Assembly (NCBI RefSeq): GCF_900091525.1
Contig: NZ_FMCU01000004.1
Coordinates: 62,001 to 126,000 of the forward strand
DNA from: Micromonospora matsumotoense
GTDB taxonomy: Bacteria; Actinomycetota; Actinomycetes; Mycobacteriales; Micromonosporaceae
DNA: 64,000 bases
Direction: 5' to 3'
Positions 1 through 8,254 of this stretch are shown piece by piece. Numbering within the stretch: the first letter of the stretch is position 1; each line of letters begins with the position of its first letter. The position numbers and the translations under genes were made by a program. The notes beneath the pieces are model-generated. The model was not told where the DNA came from. It was given only the letters and a program-made list of their open reading frames with translations, and made no database searches.

Positions 1-969
1 GGCGAGCTGGTAGCCGTTGACCTCGGGACGGGTGATGCCGCCCTTGCCGTCGGAGGAGATGCCCCAGCCGGCGATCGTGGCGTAGCTGCGGTGGCCGGCG
101 GCGAGCGCGTCCGCCTCGCGCATCAGCACCACCATCCCGCACCCCTCCCCCGGCCAGAAGCCGTTGGAGTGCCGGTCGTAGACCCGCATCTCGTCGCGGG
201 CCAACGCGCCGGTCTTGGCGAAACCGACGATCTCGAACGGGTCGATCGACAGGTCCACCCCACCGGCCACCGCGACGTCGAGGTCACCGTCGAGCAGGGC
301 CCGGCAGGCGGTGGCGACCGACAGCAACGACGAGGAACAGGCGCCGTCGACGGTGTACCCGCCGCCGTTGAGGTCGAAGTAGTTGCAGATCCGGCCGGCG
401 ATGGTGTTGGACAGGCCACCGGCGAGGGTGTCCTCGTCGATCGCCGGGAAGGGCGCCTTGTACTGCTCCTCCAGCCCGTCGAGGAAGGTCGCCAACCGGT
501 CGTCGTCCCAGCCCTGCTGTTGCAGCGCGGTGGCGACCGTACGGCGGACGAACGGCCAGCGCAGCCGCATGACGTTGGCGCGGGCGAACTCACCGGTGAG
601 GGTGTTGCCCACGATCACACCGGTGCGGTCGCGGGGCAGCCCCTCCCCCAGCGGGAAGCCGGCGTCGCCCAACGCCTTGGTGGCCATGTCCAGGGCGAGC
701 CAGTGGGTCAGGTCGGTGGAGCGGTACGTGCTGCCGGCGATCTTGTAGGCGAGCCGGTCGAACTCGTACCCCTCGATGACGGCGGCGGTGCGGGCGTAGA
801 ACCGGTCCGGGGTGCTCGGCTCGGCGTCCCAGTAGTCCGCCAACCGCATGCGGACGTCGGGCAGCGCGCGGAAGGCCCGGCGACCGGCGAGGGCGTTCTC
901 CCACAGTTCTCGGGGCGAGGTGGCGTCCGGGTATCGGCACGCCATGCCAACGATGGCGATCCTGGTCAT
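1..969 (-). CDS. pksE: Enediyne-type iterative polyketide synthase PksE, N-terminal part (partial)
   Basis: The first 323 codons of a type I PKS; the rest lies beyond the left edge. The protein begins MTRIAIVGMACRYP and consists of the first part of a ketosynthase domain. The KS active-site cysteine is in VDGACSSSLLS, and stretches such as STYRSTDLTHWLALD and GGLSNTIAGRICNYFDL match what I know of SgcE/NcsE-type enediyne PKSs rather than modular PKSs. These enzymes make the linear polyene precursor of the enediyne core. The start is ATG at 969 with an AAGGAG ribosome site about ten bases upstream. It is the last visible gene of a minus-strand series AhpD-DUF1702-pksE. Type assignment is strong; 9- versus 10-membered core cannot be read from this part. 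Confidence 0.9.
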   Translation of the reverse strand, partial: MTRIAIVGMACRYPDATSPRELWENALAGRRAFRALPDVRMRLADYWDAEPSTPDRFYARTAAVIEGYEFDRLAYKIAGSTYRSTDLTHWLALDMATKALGDAGFPLGEGLPRDRTGVIVGNTLTGEFARANVMRLRWPFVRRTVATALQQQGWDDDRLATFLDGLEEQYKAPFPAIDEDTLAGGLSNTIAGRICNYFDLNGGGYTVDGACSSSLLSVATACRALLDGDLDVAVAGGVDLSIDPFEIVGFAKTGALARDEMRVYDRHSNGFWPGEGCGMVVLMREADALAAGHRSYATIAGWGISSDGKGGITRPEVNGYQLA

Positions 970-1014
970 GCGGGCACGATCTCCTTACCGTTCGGGTCGC
1001 CACGGGCGTGGCGA

Positions 1015-1068
1015 GGCGCCTGCCGAGGCGTGGGCAGGTGTGGCGCCTGCCGAGGCGTGAGCAGGTGT
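1015..1068. repeat. 27-bp tandem repeat, two copies, in pksE leader
   Basis: Two adjacent 27-base units (1015-1041 and 1042-1068) differ at one base only. They sit in the 167-base gap between the upstream DUF1702 gene and the pksE start, so they would be in the pksE leader if the genes are co-transcribed. Confidence 0.8.
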
Positions 1069-1136
1069 GGGGAGGCTGCGCCGGGACCACCCGGCGGCGG
1101 CGGGACGGGAACAGGGACGGGGACGGGTCGTCCCGG

Positions 1137-2111
1137 TCAGTGCCTTCCGCGTACCCGTAGTTCGGCGGCGATGGCGCGACGCCAGATCTCGTAGGCGGGC
1201 TCCAGCGGGCTGTCGCCGTCGGTCGGCCGCTGCGCGTCGCAGATCCGGTCCGCCTCCGCCGGGGTGGTGCCGGCCAGCACCGCCGTCGCCCGGCCCGTGT
1301 GCGGGGTCTCCAGGCCGGCCGTCAGCCGGGCGGTCGCGGCGAACGCGCTGCCCTGGGCGACCTGGGCGCGGTGTACGCCGGCCCGGTCGAGGAACAGGCG
1401 CAGCTCGTCGGAGTCGACGCCACCGGCGTACGTGGCGGCCAGGCCGGCACCGCCGTAGAGGTCGGCCCGGCGCTCGGCCGGGAACCTGTCGATCAGGTCG
1501 GCGATCACCGTGGTGTCGGTGCCGCCGACGAACCACATCGCCCGGCCGATGCCCTGGTCGATGGCGCGCTGGGCGTACCAGCGGGGGCCGTCGGCCGGCC
1601 ACGGGAAGTCCGGCTCCTGGTACTGCTCGTGCACGTACCGGCGGGTGTGGAAGTACGCCTGGTGGAAGCCGTAGCCGTCGAGCACCAGCCAGCGCAGCAG
1701 CGGGTCCGGGGCGGACAGCTTCGACCAGCGGAACCGGGGCACCCGGGCCATCGCCCAGCCGACCCCGACGTAGGCCATGTAGATGTGGTCGGCCCCCCGT
1801 CCGGCCAGGAACGTCGCCACCCGGTCCGACCGGCCGCCCGGCAGGGCGTCCAGCACGGCGAAGCCCATCGCGGCCCCCTCGTAGGCGAAGCCGCGGAACT
1901 GCGGACGGATCGCCTCCAGTGTCGGCTCGGCGTCGGCGGGGTGCCGGGCCTCGGCCGCCGCGGCGTACCCGGTCAGAAATGACTCGCCGACGGTTTCCAA
2001 CAGTTCGACGGCGGCCGGATTCTTGCGGTGGAAACCGCGAACATCCAGTTTGGTCTCCGACAACGAGGGCGTGAGAATGCGTCGCCGCAATCTCCGGAAT
2101 GTATTCGACAC
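1137..2111 (-). CDS. DUF1702-family enediyne biosynthesis protein (copy A)
   Basis: A 324-residue cytoplasmic protein with the hallmarks I associate with DUF1702: an N-terminal RRILTPSLSE, then FRGFAYEGAAMGFAVLD, YVGVGWAMAR and LDGYGFHQAYFHTRRY. Members are conserved next to pksE genes (called E3/E5 or Unb-type proteins in enediyne literature; I cannot decide which one this is). The biochemical role is not established; genetics in other clusters places the family in warhead formation. Lies 167 bases upstream of pksE and 134 bases downstream of the AhpD-like gene on the same strand. A paralogue is at 4575-5570. A GTG/ATG choice is not critical: ATG 2111 gives the conserved N-terminus directly. 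Confidence 0.8.
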   Translation of the reverse strand: MSNTFRRLRRRILTPSLSETKLDVRGFHRKNPAAVELLETVGESFLTGYAAAAEARHPADAEPTLEAIRPQFRGFAYEGAAMGFAVLDALPGGRSDRVATFLAGRGADHIYMAYVGVGWAMARVPRFRWSKLSAPDPLLRWLVLDGYGFHQAYFHTRRYVHEQYQEPDFPWPADGPRWYAQRAIDQGIGRAMWFVGGTDTTVIADLIDRFPAERRADLYGGAGLAATYAGGVDSDELRLFLDRAGVHRAQVAQGSAFAATARLTAGLETPHTGRATAVLAGTTPAEADRICDAQRPTDGDSPLEPAYEIWRRAIAAELRVRGRH

Positions 2112-2245
2112 CTGGCGTCCCCCTATCTTCTCGCACGTCAGGAGGGATGCCTCCTGAAGTTATGTTTTCAGCGGCGAAACAGATCGTCTACTTCAAAGGT
2201 GCGACACCGGCGCATTACCCGATGCCCCGGAATTGGTCGGCCGCG

Positions 2246-3301
2246 TCATCGGATGGCCGGACCGGGACAGCGTCGGCCGACCTCCCGCGCCGCCGCGTAC
2301 GCCGCCCAGGCCACCGCCTGCACCAGCGCCCGGTCGGTCGGCGCGGCCCGGCGGAACCCCGCGACCACCCTCTCGTCCACCAGGTGGGAGGCGAACGCGG
2401 TCAGCAGCACCAGCCGACCGGCCGCCCGGTCCGGCTCCGGCAGCTCCTCGACGGCCTCGTCGCACCAGCGCCGGCCGGGGCCGGGTGGCTCCCCGTCCCA
2501 GCGGTCGAGCCGGCCGCGCACCAGGGTCCGTACCGACGGCGGCACCGCCTCCTCGCCGGCCCGGTCGAACGCCCGGTAGGCGCGGGCCGTCGCCTCGGCG
2601 ATCACCGGATCGGCGGCGGCCCACCCGGCGTCGACCGGCAACGCCGCCGCCGGCAGCAACGCCAGCGACCGCCCCGGCCGGGGCGCGGCCCGCAGGGTGG
2701 GCCGCAGCAGCCGACCGACGGCCCGCTTGAACCGGCGACGGGCGGCACCGGACAACCCGGCCGGCAGCAGATGGTCGGGCAGGAAGACGTTGACCACCCG
2801 GGCCAGGTAGTGGAAGGCCACCACCACGCCGACCAACTCCGGGCCGTGGGCGGCCGGGAACGGGGCCGGCGTCGTACCGGTGTGGGCCTGCCGGGCCCAG
2901 CTGGCCACCGACCGCACCACCGGGTCGCCCAGGTCGGCCAGCCGGTCGTCGGCGACCGCCTCCGCGTCGTCCTCGGTGGCCAGGTCGTACAGGCTGATGC
3001 TGTGCATGTCCACGCAGTACGGACAGGTGTTGGCCACGGAGACCCCGGCGGCCACCGCCTCCTTGGTGCGTCGGTCCACCGCCCGGCCCGCGAGCAGCGG
3101 CTCCCGCATCAACATCCAGTACGCGGCGAGCACCGGCGGCGCCGGGGAGTGCAGCAGCACCGGCGGCACCACCAGCTTCTGCTCGTCCTGCGCCTGGGCG
3201 TAGACCTCGGCCACCAGGCCCCGGGCCACGCCGGCCGGCACCGGCGCGACGTACCTGACCTGGCGGCGTACCACCGATGACGCGACCCGTGCGGCGACCA
3301 T
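2246..3301 (-). CDS. AhpD-like (carboxymuconolactone decarboxylase fold) protein, copy 1
   Basis: A 351-residue protein carrying the AhpD redox signature CPYCVDMHS near residue 105, preceded by a conserved Glu-containing helix (RRTKEAVAAGVSVAN). AhpD proteins use the CxxC pair and a downstream His as peroxidase or disulfide reductase, but this protein is about twice the usual AhpD length, with a long C-terminal half that I do not recognise. ATG 3301 has GGGAGG about four bases upstream. First gene of the AhpD-DUF1702-pksE series. A clear paralogue is at 8255-9331 (shared CPYCVD, FHYLxRxVNVFL and RLxLLTAFASxxV). Role in the cluster unknown; protection from, or redox handling of, the enediyne is only a guess. 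Confidence 0.75.
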   Translation of the reverse strand: MVAARVASSVVRRQVRYVAPVPAGVARGLVAEVYAQAQDEQKLVVPPVLLHSPAPPVLAAYWMLMREPLLAGRAVDRRTKEAVAAGVSVANTCPYCVDMHSISLYDLATEDDAEAVADDRLADLGDPVVRSVASWARQAHTGTTPAPFPAAHGPELVGVVVAFHYLARVVNVFLPDHLLPAGLSGAARRRFKRAVGRLLRPTLRAAPRPGRSLALLPAAALPVDAGWAAADPVIAEATARAYRAFDRAGEEAVPPSVRTLVRGRLDRWDGEPPGPGRRWCDEAVEELPEPDRAAGRLVLLTAFASHLVDERVVAGFRRAAPTDRALVQAVAWAAYAAAREVGRRCPGPAIR

Positions 3302-3707
3302 GGTCCCTCCCCCTGGCGGGCCCGCCGGCGTGCCGGGGTTGGCCGGACGTCGACGGCCGGGCCCATCGTGGTCAGCATGCGCCGGACGGCCCGGCCGGCG
3401 GTTCTTCCACGGTGCGCAACCCGGCGCACGGGCACGGATTCGCCCCGGTCGACCGGCCCGCACAATCGACCGCGAGCGCCGGCCCCAGCGGCAGCGACGG
3501 CGGGCTGCCGCTGCGCATGACGAGAGAAGACAGCGCCCGCGCCCGGCCCGCATGCTGCTGATGCTGACGTGACGCCGTCGGCGTGGGGCCCGGCCACCGG
3601 CCGCCCCGGCGCGCGGCGGCGACGGGATCGGCGTCGTGCGTGGCAACCGGCGCCCTCGGACGCGCCGGGCCACGCTCGCCACAACTGACGAGCGAGAGGA
3701 CAGACGC

Positions 3708-4514
3708 GTGAGCGCACGAAACGACGTCTTCGTCGACCTGGCCCTGGAGGGTGACGCCGTCGACCGGATGGTGGCCGACCTCGACGAGGCGCAGTGGGCG
3801 CGGGAAACCCCCGCGCCGGAGTGGACCATCGCCCACCAGATCGCCCACCTGGCGGCGACCTTCCGGCTGGCGGGCCTGGCCGCGGCGGACCCGGCGGGGT
3901 TCGTCGCGCTCGCCGGGCAGTTCGGGCCCGACTTCAACCGCAACGTGCGGACCGCGCTCTCGCCCTACCTGTCCGCGCCGCCACCGGCGCTGCTGGCCAA
4001 GTGGCGTGAGGAACGGGCCACCGCCGAGCAGGCCCTGGTGGCGGTGCCGGCCGGACAGCCGGTGCCCTGGCTGGTCCGACCGCTGCCCGCGCCGGTGCTG
4101 GCCGCCGCCGGCATGATGGAGCTGTTCGGTCACGGGCAGGACATCGCCGACGCGCTCGGCCTGCGCCCCGAGCGCACCGACCGGCTCCGGCACCTGGTCG
4201 ACTTCGCCGTGCGGACCTGGGACTTCGGTTACCAGGCCCGGCAGCTGGACACGCCGGACGTCGAGTTCCGGTTCGAGATCACCGCGCCCTCCGGCGGACA
4301 GGTCTGGGAGTTCGGGCCGGCGGACGCCACCGAGCGGATCAGCGGCCCGGCGGCCGACCTGTGCCTGCTGGTCACCCGCCGCCGGCACCGCGCCGACCTG
4401 GCGCTCACCGCCGTCGGGGCGGAGGCCGACCGCTGGCTGGACCTGGCGCAGGCCTACCGGGGCCCGGCCGGCCCCGGCCGCACCCCGGGCCAGTTCAGCA
4501 CCGTGTCGGCCTGA
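3708..4514 (+). CDS. TIGR03084-family / DinB-like metal-binding protein
   Basis: A 268-residue protein whose N-terminal half resembles the mycothiol-dependent maleylpyruvate isomerase/DinB four-helix fold (WTIAHQIAHLAATFRLA near residue 38, ELFGHGQDIADALG near residue 145, each giving His ligands for a metal). The C-terminal third looks like an SCP2-type lobe (PAADLCLLVTRRRHRADLALT). GTG 3708 follows GAGAGGA. Convergent with the DUF1702 gene at 4575 across a strong hairpin. Enediyne clusters contain an unknown protein of about this size (E11 in C-1027 nomenclature, from memory); equivalence is unproven. Confidence 0.7.
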   Translation: MSARNDVFVDLALEGDAVDRMVADLDEAQWARETPAPEWTIAHQIAHLAATFRLAGLAAADPAGFVALAGQFGPDFNRNVRTALSPYLSAPPPALLAKWREERATAEQALVAVPAGQPVPWLVRPLPAPVLAAAGMMELFGHGQDIADALGLRPERTDRLRHLVDFAVRTWDFGYQARQLDTPDVEFRFEITAPSGGQVWEFGPADATERISGPAADLCLLVTRRRHRADLALTAVGAEADRWLDLAQAYRGPAGPGRTPGQFSTVSA

Positions 4515-4520
4515 CGCGTC

Positions 4521-4554
4521 GGCGGCCCCCGTCCCGGTCGGGACGGGGGCCGCC
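4521..4554. terminator. Bidirectional hairpin terminator
   Basis: Perfect 15-bp inverted repeat (GGCGGCCCCCGTCCC / complement) with a 4-base loop, 6 bases after the stop of the TIGR03084 gene and 20 bases from the stop of the convergent DUF1702 gene. Confidence 0.85.
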
Positions 4555-4574
4555 GGCTGTCCACCGGCGAGGGG

Positions 4575-5570
4575 TCAGGCGGGGGTCGCCGGGTCGGCGG
4601 CCGGCACCCGGTCGCGCACCCGGGCCCGCCACAGCTCGTACGCCGGCAGGTCCGGCCCGGCGGCGGCGTCCACCGCGACATCGTCGGCCAGTACGGAGGC
4701 GTGCTCCACCGTCATCCCGGCGAGGGCGTGCAGCGCCACCCCGGTGTGCGCCGGGATGTGGCCCGAGTAGTCGCGGGCCTTCGCGGCGAACACCGCGCCC
4801 TGGCCCAGGTGGGGCCGGTCGACGCCGCTGAGCCGGGCCAGCAGGGCCAACCCGTCCGCGTCGCAGCCACCGGCGAAGGTGGCCGCCAGTCCGACCCCGC
4901 TCCACAGGTCGGCCCGCCGGGACCGGTCGAACCGCTCCACTGCCGTGGCCACCTGGGTCGGCTGCGCACCGTGGATGAACCACAGCGCCCGGCCGACGCC
5001 CTGGTCGCAGGCGCGGGCGAAGTAGTCGGGGTGCCCCTGCCACGGGTACGGCGAGGGACGGAACTGCCCGCCCACCCAGCGGTCGGTGTCGAAGTAGGCC
5101 CGGTCGAAGCCGTACCCGTCGACGGCCAGCCAGCTCATCGTCGGGTAGTACCGCATGCCGGTCAGGTCGGGCAGCACCCGTCGCCACAGCGGACGCGGCA
5201 GCCGGGCCATCGCGAAGCCGATCCCGATGTAGGTGAGGAAGGTGTGCCGCTCGGCCCGGCCCCGCAGCAGGTCCCGGGCCCGGTGGCCACGCCCGCCGGC
5301 CATCGCGTCGCGCACCGTGCAGGCCATCGTCGCCCCCTCGTAGGCGAACCCGCGCAGCTCGACGTCGACCAACTCCAGGCGACGTTCCACCTCCCACTGG
5401 TCGCGGGCGTCGATCGCCCACTCGAACCCGCAGATCACCGCCTGTGGGATGGCCTCCAGCCGCCGGGTGACCGCCGACTCGGCGACGGGGAAGCCGCGCC
5501 GGGCGAAGGTCACCTCGGCCAGCGACGGGGTGAGCAGCAGCCTGCGGATCGAACCGAGGGTGGTCGGCAT
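4575..5570 (-). CDS. DUF1702-family enediyne biosynthesis protein (copy B)
   Basis: A 331-residue paralogue of the protein at 1137-2111: it starts with RRLLLTPSLAEV, then shows LRGFAYEGATMACTVRDA, YIGIGFAMARLPR and VDGYGFDRAYFDT, so both copies are collinear over their full length. ATG 5570 is preferred over ATG 5576 because the AGGGAG ribosome site is six bases upstream of 5570 but abuts 5576. Divergent from the E8/E9-like operon over a 425-base intergenic region. Function inferred only from conservation beside enediyne PKSs. Confidence 0.8.
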   Translation of the reverse strand: MPTTLGSIRRLLLTPSLAEVTFARRGFPVAESAVTRRLEAIPQAVICGFEWAIDARDQWEVERRLELVDVELRGFAYEGATMACTVRDAMAGGRGHRARDLLRGRAERHTFLTYIGIGFAMARLPRPLWRRVLPDLTGMRYYPTMSWLAVDGYGFDRAYFDTDRWVGGQFRPSPYPWQGHPDYFARACDQGVGRALWFIHGAQPTQVATAVERFDRSRRADLWSGVGLAATFAGGCDADGLALLARLSGVDRPHLGQGAVFAAKARDYSGHIPAHTGVALHALAGMTVEHASVLADDVAVDAAAGPDLPAYELWRARVRDRVPAADPATPA

Positions 5571-5576
5571 GGACAT

Positions 5577-5995
5577 CTCCCTGGGGTACGCCGGACGGTC
5601 GGTCCGTCGGCAACGGTCGGGACCCGCCGGGGCACCTCGGGGCGCACGCCGGTCACGGGTGCACTCATCGTCCGGGCCGGACCGGTTTTCCCGCTTCTCC
5701 CGACGTGCGCAGGTGTCCGCCCGGGACGGGCCCCGACGCGGCGGACCGGGCCCCGGTGGCGGGCCACCGGGCCGGTGACGGCGGCACCGATGTCGGGCCG
5801 CGGCACCCACCGCACTTCGGAAGGTGTTTCGGTGCGGTCGATGCGTGCACGATGTGCGGCAGCGGAATCGCGCGGAACCGGGGCCCGAATTCTCCCGGAC
5901 CGGTCGACACCGACATTCACGCACACCGTGTGAACGCAGAAAAGAGCATCCCGGAACCGCCCGGAACAATGTCGCACCGGACAGGAGGCGTCGCC
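5577..5995. promoter_or_regulatory. Divergent promoter region, DUF1702-B / E8-like gene
   Basis: About 420 bases without a convincing gene between two divergent starts; both promoters must lie here. Visible elements include the palindrome CACAC-C-GTGTG at 5922-5932 and two direct copies of CCCGGAAC one helical turn apart (5950-5957, 5960-5967) just before the E8-like start. I could not assign clear -35/-10 boxes. Confidence 0.4.
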
Positions 5996-6565
5996 GTGCA
6001 GCCCAGTATCACCGACGCAGACACAGCGCGGACAATGACCATCGAGGCCTTTGCCGACACCATTGTTCCGGGTGAGAAGAGAAGCCCGGACGACCCGGCC
6101 GTGGCCGGCGCCGCCCCCGGTGGCGGCGCGGTCGCCGCCGGGGCGCTGGAGTTGCTGGAGTTGCCGGCCGGCGGCCTGGCCGAGTCGCTCGACGGGCTGG
6201 CCCTCACCCTCGACATGCACGCCGGCGAGTACGCCGCCGAGCAGGGGGTCGCCCTGGACCCGGCGCTGCCGGCGTTCGTCGCCCTGCCGTTCGCGCACCG
6301 CACCGAGCTGGTACGCCGGCTGACCGACCCGGAGCACCCGGAGAAGCAGATGTGGGTGGGCCTGGCGCTGTTCAGCAACATGGCCTTCGACAGCGCGGCG
6401 CACCGGTCCACCGTGACGGCGCTCGCCGAAGGGCACCCCGGTCTGCTGCACCTCGGCTACCACCGGCCGGACGCCGACGGGTTGTGGCGGTACCCGAACT
6501 ACTCCTACGGCCGCCCACTGGCACCCCTGCACCCCGACACGACCCCCACCGGGAGCCCGGCATGA
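5996..6565 (+). CDS. E8-like small protein paired with GMC oxidoreductase
   Basis: A 189-residue soluble protein, no signal peptide. It contains AFADTIVPGEKRSPDD near the N-terminus and YHRPDADGLWRYPNYSYGRPL at the C-terminus, patterns reminiscent of small subunits that accompany GMC/gluconate-dehydrogenase-type flavoenzymes. GTG 5996 is chosen because AGGAGG (5983-5988) sits seven bases upstream; an in-frame ATG at 5969 lacks such a site. Its stop overlaps the start of the GMC gene (ATGA), implying translational coupling and a complex. Size and pairing agree with SgcE8/SgcE9 of C-1027 as I remember them. Confidence 0.7.
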   Translation: MQPSITDADTARTMTIEAFADTIVPGEKRSPDDPAVAGAAPGGGAVAAGALELLELPAGGLAESLDGLALTLDMHAGEYAAEQGVALDPALPAFVALPFAHRTELVRRLTDPEHPEKQMWVGLALFSNMAFDSAAHRSTVTALAEGHPGLLHLGYHRPDADGLWRYPNYSYGRPLAPLHPDTTPTGSPA

Positions 6566-8199
6566 GCAGCACCGAGAGCACCGACGTCCTGATCATCGGC
6601 AGTGGCTTCGGCGGCGCGATCACCGCCTACCACCTGGCCGCCGGCGGCGCGAAGGTGGTGATCCTGGAGCGCGGGCCGTGGCTGTCCGGCCAGGACTTCG
6701 ACCACGACTTCGAGCTCGGCTCGTCGTACACCCGGGCGTTCGACTTCGTCGTCGGGGACGGGATGAGCGTGCTCAGCGGCAACTGCGTGGGTGGTGGCAG
6801 CGTCGTCTACTTCGCCACCATGCCCCGGGCGCCCCGGTTCGTCTTCGAACGCCAGGGGTCGATCGGCCGGCGGATGTGGCCGGCCGCGATCAACCGGGAC
6901 ACCCTGGACCCGTGGTACGACCGGGTGGTCGAGGCCCTGCCGGTGACCGGCCAGAGCTGGGACCAGGTGCCGTACCCCGGTGGGCTGTGGGCGGCGGCCT
7001 GCGCGCACGCGGGCCGCACGGCCAACCCGGTGCCGTCGGCGATCGACCTGGACAAGTGCACCAACTGCAACTGGATGATGGCCGGGTGCCGGTTCGACGC
7101 CAAGCGGTCGCTGCTGCTGAACTACCTGCCGGCGGCGCTGGCCCACGGCGCGACGATCCGGCCGTTGCACGAGGTGCAGCACCTGTCCCGCACCGACGAC
7201 GGTGGCTACCGGGTGCACTACCGGGTCGTCGACGACGAGGACTACCGGATCCTGCACGGCGCGGGCACCATCGACGCGAAGATCGTGATCGTCGCGGCCG
7301 GCGCCGGGGCCACCCCGGTCATCCTGCAACGCTCCGAGCCGACGCTGGGCAAGATGCCGTCGGCGGTCGGACGCTACTTCTCCGGCAACGGGGAGCGGCT
7401 CAACACCGCCGTGTTCGACGAGGACCGGGTCCGCGAGGTGCTGGGCCTGGACCGGGGCGACGGGGTCGCCTACGAGTCGTACCAGATCGGTCGTGGGCCG
7501 ACGGTGGCCAGCTGGGACAAGCTCGACGCCAACCTGCCCGAGTACGAGCGGTACTCGCTGGAGCAGCTCTACTTCCCGCCCGGCCTGGGCACCATCCTCG
7601 CCCAGGTGCCCGACGCGACCGGCCCGAGCTGGTTCGGGGTGGAGAAGAAGGAGCTGATGCGGCACTTCAAGTCGTGGCTGACCGTCTTCACCATGTCCGA
7701 GGACGACAACGAGGGCGTGTTCGGGCCGCCACCGGAGACCGGCAACGCGCACCGGTTCTCCCAGCAGATGCTGGGGCACGGCCCGCTGCGGTACCAGCCC
7801 ACCGCCAACACCTGGCGGGGCTGGAACCTGTCCGACGCCGACGTCAAGGACATCGTCGAACGCGACGGCCTGGCGAAGGTGATGCCGTGGACCAACGACC
7901 TGGTGGGCGCGTACACCGTGCACCCGCTGGCGTCCTGCCGGATCGGTGACGACCCGGCGACCTCGGCCCTGGACGACCGGCACGAGCTGCGCGGTCACCC
8001 GGGCATCTTCGTCACCGACGGTTCGGCGGTGCCCGGCGCCCTCACGGTCAATCCGGCCCTGACGATCAGCGCGCTGGCCGAACGGGCCGTCCCGGGCATC
8101 GTCCGGGCCGCCCAGGCGCGCGGGGTCGCGGTCACCTACGGCGCTCCCGCGCCGGACGGCGCGACCGCCGGCCGTCGCGCCGTGCTCCAGACTCGCTGA
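6562..8199 (+). CDS. GMC-family FAD oxidoreductase, E9-like
   Basis: A 545-residue flavoprotein. The FAD-binding motif VLIIGSGFGGAITAYHLA is at residues 8-25, the substrate-side motif DKCTNCNWMMAGCRFDAK (cysteine-rich, typical of cholesterol-oxidase-like GMC enzymes) near 167-185, and the C-terminal HPLASCRIG plus DGSAVPGALTVNPALTI close the fold. It likely oxidises an alcohol or reduces a double bond in warhead maturation, as proposed for E9 proteins; the substrate is unknown. Start overlaps the stop of the E8-like gene by four bases. A strong hairpin follows at 8207-8239, then an AhpD-like gene. Confidence 0.8.
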   Translation: MSSTESTDVLIIGSGFGGAITAYHLAAGGAKVVILERGPWLSGQDFDHDFELGSSYTRAFDFVVGDGMSVLSGNCVGGGSVVYFATMPRAPRFVFERQGSIGRRMWPAAINRDTLDPWYDRVVEALPVTGQSWDQVPYPGGLWAAACAHAGRTANPVPSAIDLDKCTNCNWMMAGCRFDAKRSLLLNYLPAALAHGATIRPLHEVQHLSRTDDGGYRVHYRVVDDEDYRILHGAGTIDAKIVIVAAGAGATPVILQRSEPTLGKMPSAVGRYFSGNGERLNTAVFDEDRVREVLGLDRGDGVAYESYQIGRGPTVASWDKLDANLPEYERYSLEQLYFPPGLGTILAQVPDATGPSWFGVEKKELMRHFKSWLTVFTMSEDDNEGVFGPPPETGNAHRFSQQMLGHGPLRYQPTANTWRGWNLSDADVKDIVERDGLAKVMPWTNDLVGAYTVHPLASCRIGDDPATSALDDRHELRGHPGIFVTDGSAVPGALTVNPALTISALAERAVPGIVRAAQARGVAVTYGAPAPDGATAGRRAVLQTR

Positions 8200-8206
8200 C
8201 CTCGAC

Positions 8207-8239
8207 CGCGGTCCCCCGGCATCCGGCCGGGGGACCGCG
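8207..8239 (+). terminator. Hairpin between E9-like gene and AhpD copy 2
   Basis: Perfect 13-bp inverted repeat (CGCGGTCCCCCGG / complement) with a 7-base loop, 7 bases after the GMC stop and 15 bases before the next start. Could terminate or attenuate transcription into the AhpD-like gene. Confidence 0.7.
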
Positions 8240-8254
8240 CCGATCTGGAAGGGG

